Below, in pieces: positions 36,180-44,549 of a DNA stretch of 48,537 bases. Under the pieces are notes generated by a model. That model saw nothing but the letters and a program-made list of their open reading frames with translations. It ran no database searches and was not told where the DNA came from. Both the position numbers and the translations under genes were made by a program. The stretch covers positions 1-48,537 of the forward strand of contig OMOD01000101.1 in NCBI GenBank assembly GCA_900290255.1. Reading direction: 5' to 3'. Position 1 is the first letter of the stretch. Every line of letters begins with the position of its first letter. The stretch comes from Candidatus Sulfotelmatobacter kueseliae. Lineage in GTDB: Bacteria; Acidobacteriota; Terriglobia; Terriglobales; Acidobacteriaceae.

Positions 36180-36414
36180 GTAGTTCTCCTCGAGAGATCG
36201 CCGTTCGGGATGAAATCCGGGCGATCGAAAACCCGCATTCCGGGATCTCACCATGGTCAGCAGGATTCCCCTCCCGTTCCAGGAACTGAGAATCTTACCG
36301 ACACTAGATTGTTTCTGGGCTTCTGAAAGCATATTGAAGCCGCGACGGGGCGGGTGTCAACCGCGCCTCGAGTTTCCTGCGATGACCGACTCCCTCCTCT
36401 GCTACTATTTGCCC

Positions 36415-36867
36415 ATGAGCACAACGATTGCCGAACACTCCCTGCCAGAGCAGGCAACTCCCGAGCGTCCTGCTCCAGAACGCAAAGAGCCGACTTACGT
36501 GTTTACCGAGAAGCAGGTGGCCGAGAAAAGCGAAATTGCGCGCCGCTTCCTCGAGACCCGGGCGCGTCTCAACGCCAACGTAGAAAAGGCCAACAACTTC
36601 CTGGTAAAGCGCTTCTATAACCTCGATCACAACGCGTACCTGGAAGGCACGCTACCAGCTAAGACGAAGGAACTGATGGGACTGGTTGCCTCGGCGTGTC
36701 TGCGCTGTGACGATTGCATCGTCTACCACGCGATCCACGCCTACCGCTTGGGCGTGACCCGCGCCGAGCAGGAAGAGTCGCTCAACGTCGCTTTGGTGAT
36801 CGGTGGCAGCATCGTCATCCCGCATCTCCGGCGTGCCTACGAGTTGCTGGAGGAGTTGTACGGCTGA
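36415..36867 (+). CDS. AhpD-like carboxymuconolactone decarboxylase family protein
   Basis: About 150 residues from ATG 36415. The core signature is KTKELMGLVASACLRCDDC then H105 (YHAIHAYRLGVT), with the redox CxxC at C98-C101 and the nearby histidine typical of AhpD-type alkylhydroperoxidase-like proteins. The first 60 residues form a charged helical extension. A TACTAT lies 6 nt before the ATG without a Shine-Dalgarno site; ATG 36382 is an alternative start. The likely role is thiol-dependent peroxide defence, or an enzyme of the wider CMD family. The gene ends in a perfect hairpin. Confidence 0.82.
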   Translation: MSTTIAEHSLPEQATPERPAPERKEPTYVFTEKQVAEKSEIARRFLETRARLNANVEKANNFLVKRFYNLDHNAYLEGTLPAKTKELMGLVASACLRCDDCIVYHAIHAYRLGVTRAEQEESLNVALVIGGSIVIPHLRRAYELLEELYG

Positions 36868-36875
36868 ACATGTGG

Positions 36876-36897
36876 GGACAGCCGCCCCCGGCTGTCC
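36876..36897. terminator. Hairpin downstream of the AhpD-like gene
   Basis: GGACAGCCG-CCCC-CGGCTGTCC, a perfect 9-bp stem and tetraloop, preceded by TGTGGG as in the cloverleaf element at 32692. It lies 9 nt after the stop codon. The remaining gap to 37053 shows no gene. Confidence 0.6.
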
Positions 36898-37053
36898 GGC
36901 CGGGCGCAGCCTGGCAGTGCGGATAATCGGCGTCAATCCAGACTTAGCGCACCTTCGAATCGGGTGCGCCCTCGCCCATTCTGACCAAACGGTCGTTGTC
37001 GAATTCTGGCCTGGATCCGTAGCGGAAATCCGAAAGGAATTTGGTGTAGTCTC

Positions 37054-38235
37054 CTAGAACCCGTCGATCCCCGTCACGCTCTGCGCGATGATCAGCGAGT
37101 GTATGTCGTGCGTGCCTTCGTAGGTCTTGACCGACTCCAGGTTCATCAGGTGGCGCATGACCGGGTAATCGTCGGCGATGCCGTTGGCGCCAAGAATGTC
37201 GCGCGACAGCCGTGCGCACTCCAGCGCCATCCAGACGTTGTTGCGCTTCGCCATCGAAATGTGCTGAGGTTCGACCTTGCCCGCATCCTTCAGCCGACCC
37301 ACTTGCAGCACGAGCAGTTGCGCCTTTGTAATCTCGCTGATCATCCACGTGAGCTTGTCCTGCACCAGTTGATGGGAAGCGATCGGCTGATCATGCCATT
37401 GTTTGCGCAGCAGCGAATATTGCAGCGCGCAGTCGTAGCAAGCCATGGCGGCGCCGACGGCTCCCCACGCGATGCCGTAACGCGCCTGGTTCAGGCACAT
37501 CAGCGGCGACTTCAGCCCGCCGCTCTTGGGCAGCACGTTCGACTCGGGCACGTGCACATCCTGCAGCGACAGTCCGGAGGTGACCGACGCGCGCAGCGAC
37601 CACTTGCCGTGAATGTCGTCGGCGGTGAATCCGGGGCGGTCGGTCTCCACCAGAAATCCGCGGATGCGGTCGTTCTCGCTCTCGACCTTCGCCCAGATGA
37701 TGGCCACGTCGGCGATCGAGCCGGAAGTGATCCACATCTTCTCGCCGTTGATCACATATTCATTGCCGACTTTGCGCGCGCGGGTGCGCATGCCTCCGGG
37801 ATTCGAACCAAAATCGGGCTCGGTCAGGCCGAAGCAGCCGAGCTTTTCGCCTTTCTGCATCGCGGGCAGCCATTTGTGTTTCTGTTCTTCGCTGCCGAAT
37901 TCGTAAATCGGGTACATGCACAACCCCGATTGCACGCTCACAAAACTGCGCACGCCCGAGTCTCCGCGCTCCAGTTCCTGGTTCATCAGTCCATACTCGA
38001 CGTTGCCCATGCCCGCGCAGCCGTAGCCTTTGAGCGACGCGCCAAAGAAGCCCAGTTCGCCCATCGGCTTGACCAGTTCCCGCGGAAAGCGCCCGGCGCG
38101 GTTGCACTCCTCGATGATCGGAACGAGATTGTCTTCAATGAACTGGCGCGTGGTGTCGCGGACGAGCCGCTCCTCGTCCGTGAGCAGCGAGTCGAACTGC
38201 AGAAAATCAACGCCGCGAAACTTGATAGCAGGCAT
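37054..38235 (-). CDS. Acyl-CoA dehydrogenase, glutaryl-CoA dehydrogenase-like
   Basis: A flavin enzyme of 393 residues from ATG 38235 (MPAIKFRGVDF); the frame extends further up but without support. Family motifs: CFGLTEPDFGSNPGGM for FAD and substrate contacts, GEKMWITSGSIADVAIIWA, and the C-terminal TYEGTHDIHSLIIA with the catalytic base E373. That last position and context match glutaryl-CoA dehydrogenases, which oxidise and decarboxylate glutaryl-CoA to crotonyl-CoA in lysine and tryptophan breakdown. A general short-chain acyl-CoA dehydrogenase is also possible. Single gene with a 261-bp empty divergent gap towards the hydrolase. Confidence 0.9.
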   Translation of the reverse strand: MPAIKFRGVDFLQFDSLLTDEERLVRDTTRQFIEDNLVPIIEECNRAGRFPRELVKPMGELGFFGASLKGYGCAGMGNVEYGLMNQELERGDSGVRSFVSVQSGLCMYPIYEFGSEEQKHKWLPAMQKGEKLGCFGLTEPDFGSNPGGMRTRARKVGNEYVINGEKMWITSGSIADVAIIWAKVESENDRIRGFLVETDRPGFTADDIHGKWSLRASVTSGLSLQDVHVPESNVLPKSGGLKSPLMCLNQARYGIAWGAVGAAMACYDCALQYSLLRKQWHDQPIASHQLVQDKLTWMISEITKAQLLVLQVGRLKDAGKVEPQHISMAKRNNVWMALECARLSRDILGANGIADDYPVMRHLMNLESVKTYEGTHDIHSLIIAQSVTGIDGF

Positions 38236-38496
38236 GAGAGGTCTCCATGACTGTGAACTGGGCCCCAGACCCAGCAGAGTGAGCTGCCCACAGGCCGGTC
38301 GCGCGCCGCAGGGCAAACAAATGACGGTAGCAGGGGCAAGGGAGGGGGGTCAACGGGCATATCGCTCAAAGTCAATTTCCCTTTTCAATAACAGCCAGGA
38401 GCCGTTCGGTGTATCCTTGTCTGCTTCATCCAGAATCCGAGTCGTTCTGCCGCGAAGCGAAAAGTTCAAGCGAGCGGCGAAGCTCCAGGAGGCATC

Positions 38497-40626
38497 ATGA
38501 CGTCCTTCATTCGGGACAAATTTGTTGCGGTTTGTACAGCCGCCATCGTTTTAATTTGGTCGGTAGACGCAGCCCACGCCCAAAAAGTCGTCGTGGACGC
38601 CGATCCTTCCCATGTGGCGAACACCTTCAGTCCAGTTCGCTCCCTCGGCGCGGCGATTGACCGACTGCGCACCGGGACTCCCGACAAATTGCTTCACGAT
38701 CCGCTGCTGAAGGAAATCCTTGGCGCGGGATGGCAGAGCGTGACTTATCGACAGAACACCGAGCTCATGGTCGAGGCCTGGCACTGGAATCCGGCAGGGA
38801 AGTGGAGCAATCCCGACAAGCAGGAGGGCTACTTCGTCGGCAACGCCGAGCCGGCCGAAGAGATTCACAGCTCCTGGGCTTACCCGTTGCCGCATCGCGG
38901 ATTCAGCCGCGGCGACGGCAACGGCTGGTCGCGGCTCACCGACGGCGATCCCAAGTCCTACTGGAAAAGCAATCCATACCTGACCAAGGCCTTCACCGGC
39001 GAGGACGACTCGCTGCACCCGCAATGGGTGATCATTGATCTGGGCAGCAAGATCGACGTCAACGCCATTCGCATCGTCTGGGCCGATCCCTACGCGAAGC
39101 GCTACGCGGTGCAGTTCTGGACTGGCGAGCTGGAGCCTTTCTACGACGGCACGACCAAAGGCACGTGGCAGACGTTCCCGCTGGGCAACGTCAGCGAAGG
39201 CAAGGGTGGTACGGTCACGCTGAAGCTCGTCTCCTGGACGATCCCGGTCCGCTGGATCCGCATCTGGATGACCGAGTCTTCGAATACCTGCGACAGCCAC
39301 GGTTCATCGGACATTCGCAACTGTGTGGGCTATGCCATCAACGAACTCTACGCCGGGGCGCTCTCGGCTGACGGCTCCTTCAACGACTACGTCACACACT
39401 TCCCCAGCCGCCATCAGACGGTCACGTGGCCTTCATCCGTGGATCCCTGGACTGCCGCTTCTGATCTCGATTACGGCCGCGGCGATCAGGTCGGTTTCGA
39501 TTTCTTCTTCAACTGCGGCGTCACGCGCGGCCTGCCCACCATGGTGCCGATCGCGATGCTCTATGCCACGCCCGAGGATGCGGCCAACGAAATTGCCTAC
39601 CTTTACAAACGGCACTATCCCATCTCCTGGATCGAGATGGGGGAAGAAGCCGACGGTCAGCACATGCTGCCCGAGGATTACGCCGCTCTCTATATTCAAT
39701 TTGCTGCGGCGATTCACAAACTGGTTCCCGAGGCCAAGCTAGGTGGCCCGCCGTTCGAAGGCACGCTCGGCGACGTTGAAGTCTGGCCCGACGCAAACGG
39801 AAAAGTCTCGTGGCTCGGCCGCTTCGTGGATTATCTGAAAGCCCACGGCCGCCTCAGCGACTTCGCGTTCTTTTCTTTCGAGCATTACCCGTACCAGGAC
39901 ATGCCGACCTATTCCTGGGCTGATCTTTATCCCGAGCCGCGCTACGTCAGCCACATCATCGAAGTCTGGAAAGACAACGGCCTGCCGCCCAACATTCCGT
40001 TCTTCATGACCGAAGGCAACATCGGAGGCGGCGCTCCCCCATCGACCGTGAAGAGCGGCCTGTGGCTCGCTGACTACGTCGGCAGCATGATGGCCGCAGG
40101 CGCCGGCGCAACTTACTACTTCCATTACATGCCGTACCCGGGAGGGGTTGGGGGCTTCGGGAATTTCTTGATGATCGACCAGAACTATAAGGTGGTGGGC
40201 TATCCCCCGCAATACCTGGCGGCGCAGGTCATCACCAAAGAATGGGTGCAGCCAGTCGACGCGCCTCACAAGCAGTTCAAGGCCGCGAGCGATGTTAACG
40301 ATGCTGCTGGAAATGTGTTGGTCACCGCTTATGCAGTCGAGCGGCCGGACGGGCAGTGGTCAGTGATGCTGGTCAACCGCGACCAATACAACGATCACGC
40401 CGTGAAAGTCGCATTCAACACGGGCAAGCAGGAGCGCCATTTCGCCGGACAAGTCGACCGCATCACTTTCGGCTCCAACGAATATCAGTGGCACGAGGAG
40501 GGAACCAGTGGACATGCCGACCCCGACGGTCCGCCATCGAAGTCAAAGGTAGACGGAGGTGCCGAAGCGCTCTACCAGCTTCCGAAAGCGTCGATTACCG
40601 TGCTGCGCGGCCACATCGTACCGTGA
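38497..40626 (+). CDS. Secreted clan-A-type glycoside hydrolase with inserted discoidin-like domain
   Basis: The 709-residue product has a signal peptide (about 8-28, ending AHA). ATG 38497 follows AGGAGG. An F5/8-type-C (discoidin-like) module lies at about 140-290 (WSRLTDGDPKSYWKSNP; PQWVIIDLGSKIDVNAIRIV). It appears inserted into the start of a TIM-barrel hydrolase, because residues 45-100 (SLGAAIDRL, VTYRQNTELMVEAWHWNP) look like the first barrel part. Candidate acid/base is E384 in EMGEEADG and candidate nucleophile E506 in FMTEGN, placed as in clan GH-A. C265 and C276 could form a disulfide. The exact GH family and substrate are not identifiable by eye. A polysaccharide-degrading role is inferred. 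Confidence 0.75.
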   Translation: MTSFIRDKFVAVCTAAIVLIWSVDAAHAQKVVVDADPSHVANTFSPVRSLGAAIDRLRTGTPDKLLHDPLLKEILGAGWQSVTYRQNTELMVEAWHWNPAGKWSNPDKQEGYFVGNAEPAEEIHSSWAYPLPHRGFSRGDGNGWSRLTDGDPKSYWKSNPYLTKAFTGEDDSLHPQWVIIDLGSKIDVNAIRIVWADPYAKRYAVQFWTGELEPFYDGTTKGTWQTFPLGNVSEGKGGTVTLKLVSWTIPVRWIRIWMTESSNTCDSHGSSDIRNCVGYAINELYAGALSADGSFNDYVTHFPSRHQTVTWPSSVDPWTAASDLDYGRGDQVGFDFFFNCGVTRGLPTMVPIAMLYATPEDAANEIAYLYKRHYPISWIEMGEEADGQHMLPEDYAALYIQFAAAIHKLVPEAKLGGPPFEGTLGDVEVWPDANGKVSWLGRFVDYLKAHGRLSDFAFFSFEHYPYQDMPTYSWADLYPEPRYVSHIIEVWKDNGLPPNIPFFMTEGNIGGGAPPSTVKSGLWLADYVGSMMAAGAGATYYFHYMPYPGGVGGFGNFLMIDQNYKVVGYPPQYLAAQVITKEWVQPVDAPHKQFKAASDVNDAAGNVLVTAYAVERPDGQWSVMLVNRDQYNDHAVKVAFNTGKQERHFAGQVDRITFGSNEYQWHEEGTSGHADPDGPPSKSKVDGGAEALYQLPKASITVLRGHIVP

Positions 40627-40684
40627 GAGAAAACCGGCTGGGACCGCGAGAGAAATAAGACCGTGTCGTGCCCGGACAGCCGTC

Positions 40685-42799
40685 TCAGTACTTCGAGTGA
40701 AGATACACGCGCAAGAAGAAGTATTCATTCTGAGGGCGGTCATCGTGCAGGGCAGGCGTGCGCGGCGCGCCTGAAGTCATGAATTCCAGCGGCAACTCGC
40801 GGCCAAGAATGATGGCAAACTGCTGCGCTGCGCTCGGGGCAGGTCCCCACTCGATCAAATCCTGAGCAGCCCCGGGGGGCATGCGCTCCGCTAACTCTTG
40901 CGCAGTGCGCTGCACGATAGGGTGTTCGCTCGCCAGGATGTGGAAACCCTCGTTGTCCAGGGAGTGGAACACGCGGACGTACGGGAAAGACTCTTGCACC
41001 GCGCGAGCGACCGCAGCCTGCAGCACAGCATCGCCGCGGGGCAGCCATTGTTGCAGAATGCCGCCGGCGGTCAACCGGCGCCGCGCAGCCGAATAGAACT
41101 CCTTCGAGTAGAGCAGGCTGATGCCCGCCCCTGATACCGGAGGTGGAGGGTCAATCGTGATGACGTCATACTGTGCGGCCGTGCGTTCCAGGTAGCGTCG
41201 TCCGTCGTCGATCACGACGTGCGACAACGGCGATCGCAGCAGTTGTGGTCCGTCCGCATGAAAATACCAAAACAGCTGCGGAACACTGGGCACCAATTCC
41301 ACTGCGGTTGTGGACGTATTCCAGGACATGAGCGAGCGATAGGTCGTGCCCATGCCAAAACACACAACCAACGCGCTAGAGGGTGGGTGATCGAGGAAGG
41401 CCATCGGCAAGTGCGCCATAAGCTTGGTCATGGGAGTCAAATAGGTCATGGCGGTTCCATTCACGGCCAAATGCTTCAGCATGCCTTCTCCGCTGGCGAC
41501 GACGGTCGCAGTATTGTCACGAAGCACCTGCTGACCGGAAGAAGTGTCTTCGTAGTAGCCCCGCACGGTAAAGGCCAGGATCAGGGCTGCTGCCGCCAGT
41601 CCGTAGCTGGCGTAACGCGTGCTTGGCTCCGGTCTCCGCAAACCCGCCGCCCACCCAGGGTTGAGCCCGATCGCCAGCCAGGGCGCAGCGAAAGCCAACA
41701 GCACCCAGCGGTCGCTGATCAGAGGCAACAATACAAAACCTGCGAGCAGAGGGCCGAGTATGCAGCCCACCACGTTGACCGCATAAGCCCGTCCGGCTCG
41801 GTCGGGGTCGCCTCCAGACCAGTGGTCGACCAACATAGGAGTCACAAACCCGAGAAGGCCTGAAAAGGGTGCGATGCCGAGCACCAACCGCATGATCTCT
41901 AGCAATTGGTACCCCGGCAACACGAACTGTTGGCTGGCCGCAGCCAACGGCAACAGCGTCGCAAACGCAAGAAAGGCCCAAAGCAGCGTTCCAGATTGTG
42001 CGCCAGCCCGACTCCGGTAACGGTAGATCCGCGATCCAACAAAAGTGGAAGCCAGGTAGACTCCGAGAATCAAGGCAAAGGCATATACGAGGGTACCCAG
42101 ATATGGCGTAAACAGCCGAATCCACACCACCTCAGCTCCCATGCTGGTCAACCCTGTTGTAAACAGCAGCAAGAGCGGCCTTCGCGATCGCTCCGTCACT
42201 GCGCTTCCCGGAGCAGGCTCAGAAGAGGGAGTAGGACGGGTGTCCCTCGGCGTGCTCGAGAGGCGATACGACAGGGCCAAGGCTGAGACAAACAACAGAC
42301 CATTCAACATGGCACCTATTCTCAGGGTGTGGCGAAATCCGTAGACTTCGACCAGCAGCGGAGGCAAGGTTGCTCCCGCACCCGCGCCAAAGACATTGGC
42401 GAGATAAAGAAAACTGAACGATCGCTTGGTTCCCTGGCTGAAGCTCCGACGTATGGCCCACATCCCGATGGGAATTGTCGCACCCATGCAAGCGCACCAC
42501 GGGATCAGCGTAAGCGCGATCCATGCTCCGGAAACGGCGTAGTAGGCGGGGGAAGAGGGAACCTCAAGCCAGTTGAGCAGGCGTCGTCCTAGCAGCAACT
42601 GATAGGGCACGATCAGCGCTGAAATGCCGATCATCAGTTCGACGACCGCATAGGCGCCTAAGGCCGAGGCCTTGATGCGTTCGCCGTATCTCCTTATCGC
42701 GACGCCGCTTCCCCACGAACCCAGGCCCAGACCCGCCATAAACATCGACAGGACAATGGAGACGAGCGCACTCGTAACCCCGAACTGCGCCATGCACAA
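40685..42799 (-). CDS. Membrane-fused spermidine-synthase-like protein (N-terminus probably frameshifted)
   Basis: Polytopic N-terminal part (about ten helices with MFS-like loops) fused to a C-terminal SAM-dependent spermidine-synthase-like domain (about 430-690). That domain shows VVCFGMGTTYRS, then AVELVPSVPQL, YDVITIDPPPP and LLYSKEFYSAARRRL. The in-frame ATG is 42799, but homologous sequence continues upstream in the same frame (SGFCSLLCEVIWLRL) without a proper start. In the other frame a GTG at 42870 has an ideal GGAGG 4 nt upstream, and the two frames meet at a run of eight T (42852-42845). One more T would give a continuous protein starting GTG GGC TGG. So the true start is probably 42870. 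Whether it makes polyamines is uncertain; such fusions are mostly uncharacterised. Confidence 0.8.
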   Translation of the reverse strand: MCMAQFGVTSALVSIVLSMFMAGLGLGSWGSGVAIRRYGERIKASALGAYAVVELMIGISALIVPYQLLLGRRLLNWLEVPSSPAYYAVSGAWIALTLIPWCACMGATIPIGMWAIRRSFSQGTKRSFSFLYLANVFGAGAGATLPPLLVEVYGFRHTLRIGAMLNGLLFVSALALSYRLSSTPRDTRPTPSSEPAPGSAVTERSRRPLLLLFTTGLTSMGAEVVWIRLFTPYLGTLVYAFALILGVYLASTFVGSRIYRYRSRAGAQSGTLLWAFLAFATLLPLAAASQQFVLPGYQLLEIMRLVLGIAPFSGLLGFVTPMLVDHWSGGDPDRAGRAYAVNVVGCILGPLLAGFVLLPLISDRWVLLAFAAPWLAIGLNPGWAAGLRRPEPSTRYASYGLAAAALILAFTVRGYYEDTSSGQQVLRDNTATVVASGEGMLKHLAVNGTAMTYLTPMTKLMAHLPMAFLDHPPSSALVVCFGMGTTYRSLMSWNTSTTAVELVPSVPQLFWYFHADGPQLLRSPLSHVVIDDGRRYLERTAAQYDVITIDPPPPVSGAGISLLYSKEFYSAARRRLTAGGILQQWLPRGDAVLQAAVARAVQESFPYVRVFHSLDNEGFHILASEHPIVQRTAQELAERMPPGAAQDLIEWGPAPSAAQQFAIILGRELPLEFMTSGAPRTPALHDDRPQNEYFFLRVYLHSKY

Positions 42800-42970
42800 T
42801 CGGAGCCAGATGACTTCACAGAGAAGGCTGCAAAACCCTGAGATAAAAAAAAGATGAACAACCAGCCCACAAGACCTCCAAGAACTCGTTTCCGCGCTGC
42901 GATTTTAGGATTCCAGCAAGCGCCTATGTAAGCATAGTCGCGACGAACGGCACAATAGGCCGATGTCCGC

Positions 42971-43135
42971 TCACTCGATTTCCTGTTGTTGGACTTTCAG
43001 TTTCGGGATCCAGCGCGCGACCCTGCGGCGGTATTCCTCGTACGATTCGCCGAACTGGCGGCGCAGCGTGGGTTCTTCGTAGAGGAAGACGAAGAGATGG
43101 AATGCCACGCTCTAGAATGCGGCATATTCCACGAG
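42971..43135 (-). pseudogene. C-terminal remnant of an isoprenylcysteine-methyltransferase-like (ICMT/PEMT) gene
   Basis: The minus-strand frame ending at TGA 42973-42971 reads FHLFVFLYEEPTLRRQFG, then YEEYRRRVARWIPKL. This is the conserved tail of ICMT-type membrane methyltransferases. Going upstream the frame meets a TAG at 43114-43112 and then only a few plausible codons (VLVEYAAF), with no catalytic N-terminal part. It appears to be the last 45-50 codons of a decayed gene. The remaining DNA in the 42871-43364 gap shows no other gene. Confidence 0.65.
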
Positions 43136-43364
43136 CACAATTGCGCGATTGGCTCGCTTCCCTAGTAGCAAGACAGCCGCCCTAGCCTTACTGTAAAATC
43201 AAACCCGAAGGAAGCAAATCAAGACGCAGCCTCAGAGTCTTCCCGAGTGGATTCCGCGAGTTTTCGGGCGAAGGTTTCAGAAACATCCCATCCACAATCG
43301 TCTGCGGTAATAACGACGCAGATTGCGCTGCGCAGATATTCGAGCCATCAGGAGACATGCAACT

Positions 43365-43553
43365 ATGGCAATAGGGGCCAAGATCGCAAAGACAGCCGAC
43401 CGCAAGAAGGTCATGGACACCACCAAGAGCACGGATTGCCCCAAGTGCGGCAAACCCACGCGCATCGTCAAGCGCGTGAAGGACCGCGAACGCGGCATCC
43501 CCGGCGGGGTTTACATCTCCTGCTCGGCCTGCGAGTTCTTCGAAAAGCTGTAG
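43365..43553 (+). CDS. Small zinc-ribbon protein
   Basis: ATG 43365 opens a 62-residue protein with a basic N-terminus (MAIGAKIAKTADRKKVMDTT). A two-CxxC zinc knuckle follows (CPKC at about 27-30 and CSAC at about 54-57), separated by a basic stretch. The in-frame extension to 43323 is less likely because AGGAG lies before 43365. Proteins of this size and pattern are often nucleic-acid- or ribosome-associated, but no specific function is known to me. It stands alone between the methyltransferase remnant and the pyrF operon. Confidence 0.7.
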   Translation: MAIGAKIAKTADRKKVMDTTKSTDCPKCGKPTRIVKRVKDRERGIPGGVYISCSACEFFEKL

Positions 43554-43572
43554 CGGAGACTAAGTTCGCAGA

Positions 43573-43779
43573 TCAACCGGAACGACGCCCCTTCCGACTC
43601 CGGCTTGTCTTGTTGTCTTGCTGCTGGGGGCGTCGTTCCTCGTCGGCATACAGATCGGCCTGATATTCGAGGCAGTCCAGCACTTCCACGTTGAGTTCGC
43701 CCGCGTACCGATTAATTAGTTCGACATCGCGTGCGTCGCGTTCTGATTTGGCGGGATCGGCCTTTCCAGCATTTCTCAC
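43573..43779 (-). CDS. Small hypothetical protein downstream of pyrF
   Basis: A 68-residue, highly charged protein from GTG 43779, one nucleotide after the pyrF stop. The middle (ERDARDVELINRYAGELNVE) is predicted helical, and the tail is basic and low in complexity (QQQDNKTSRSRKGRRSG). No recognised domain. Tight linkage to pyrF and sensible composition support it as real, but there is no clear family. Confidence 0.5.
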   Translation of the reverse strand: MRNAGKADPAKSERDARDVELINRYAGELNVEVLDCLEYQADLYADEERRPQQQDNKTSRSRKGRRSG

Positions 43780-43780
43780 G

Positions 43781-44530
43781 TTACCGGCTGATCTGGCCCA
43801 GAATCGCTCTCGCCTCGGCCGCCGGATCGGCGGCCTCCGTGATCGGCCTTCCCACCACGATGTGGCTGGCTCCCGAGGCCATCGCTTCTGCCGGAGTGAC
43901 GATGCGGACCTGATCGCCGGCGCTTGTGCCCGCCGGACGCACGCCCGGAGTCACGATGGCAAAGTTGCCGCCCAGTTCCGAACGCAAGGTCGAGGCTTCG
44001 CGGGCCGAGGCCACCACGCCCTGGCAGCCATTGGCCAGCGCAATCGTGGCCAGGCGCACCACACTGTCTTCAACCGAGCCGCGAATGCCGATCTTGTCCA
44101 GATCGTAGGCGTCCAGGCTGGTGAGCACGGTGACGGCGAGCACCATCAGTCCCGGACGCACCTGTGCCGCCTCCACTGCCGCCCGCAGCATTTTGCCGCT
44201 GCCCGCCGCATGTACCGTCAGCATGCTTACGCCGAGATTGGCTGCTTCAGCCACCGCGCCGGCAACCGTATTGGGAATGTCGTGATATTTCAGGTCGAGA
44301 AAGACCCGTCGCCCGGAGGCCACCAGATCGTGCACCACTTGTGGCCCTTCAGCGGTGTAGAGCTGCATCCCGACTTTGTAGGTCAGCGCAGAGTCTCCCA
44401 CCGCTGCCACAATCCTTTGTGCGGCAGCGGCGGTGGAAACATCCAGGGCGACGATCAACCGCTGGCGCGGGTCGCCGCCCAAGCTGGTAAGACCACTGTA
44501 CGGGATGCGATTCGGCAAAGCCACTGGCAT
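43781..44530 (-). CDS. pyrF: Orotidine-5'-phosphate decarboxylase
   Basis: PyrF carries out the last step of de novo UMP synthesis. The 249-residue product shows the OMP decarboxylase core: RLIVALDVSTAAAA (24-37), KVGMQLY, and the catalytic FLDLKYHDIPNT (77-88) with D79, K81 and D84. Then come TVHAAGSGKML, VVASAREA, TPGVRP and SHIVVGRPIT near the C-terminus, where R contacts the phosphate. All catalytic residues are present. It lies 19 nt downstream of the rlpA stop on the same strand, so both may be transcribed together. Confidence 0.96.
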   Translation of the reverse strand: MPVALPNRIPYSGLTSLGGDPRQRLIVALDVSTAAAAQRIVAAVGDSALTYKVGMQLYTAEGPQVVHDLVASGRRVFLDLKYHDIPNTVAGAVAEAANLGVSMLTVHAAGSGKMLRAAVEAAQVRPGLMVLAVTVLTSLDAYDLDKIGIRGSVEDSVVRLATIALANGCQGVVASAREASTLRSELGGNFAIVTPGVRPAGTSAGDQVRIVTPAEAMASGASHIVVGRPITEAADPAAEARAILGQISR

Positions 44531-44549
44531 CCCGGCCAGTCTACGTCTT

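Noticed and set aside
36944-37348. Minus-strand frame of 134 codons beyond the acyl-CoA dehydrogenase stop
   Set aside because: It mostly overlaps the dehydrogenase in another frame and shows no family resemblance.
37099-38250. 383-codon frame opposite the acyl-CoA dehydrogenase
   Set aside because: Arg/His/Leu-rich antisense shadow, typical of high-GC DNA, opposite a strongly recognised gene.
43247-43663. 138-codon plus-strand frame over the zinc-ribbon gene
   Set aside because: Composition is His/Arg/Gln-rich and it is a shifted shadow of the CxxC protein at 43365.
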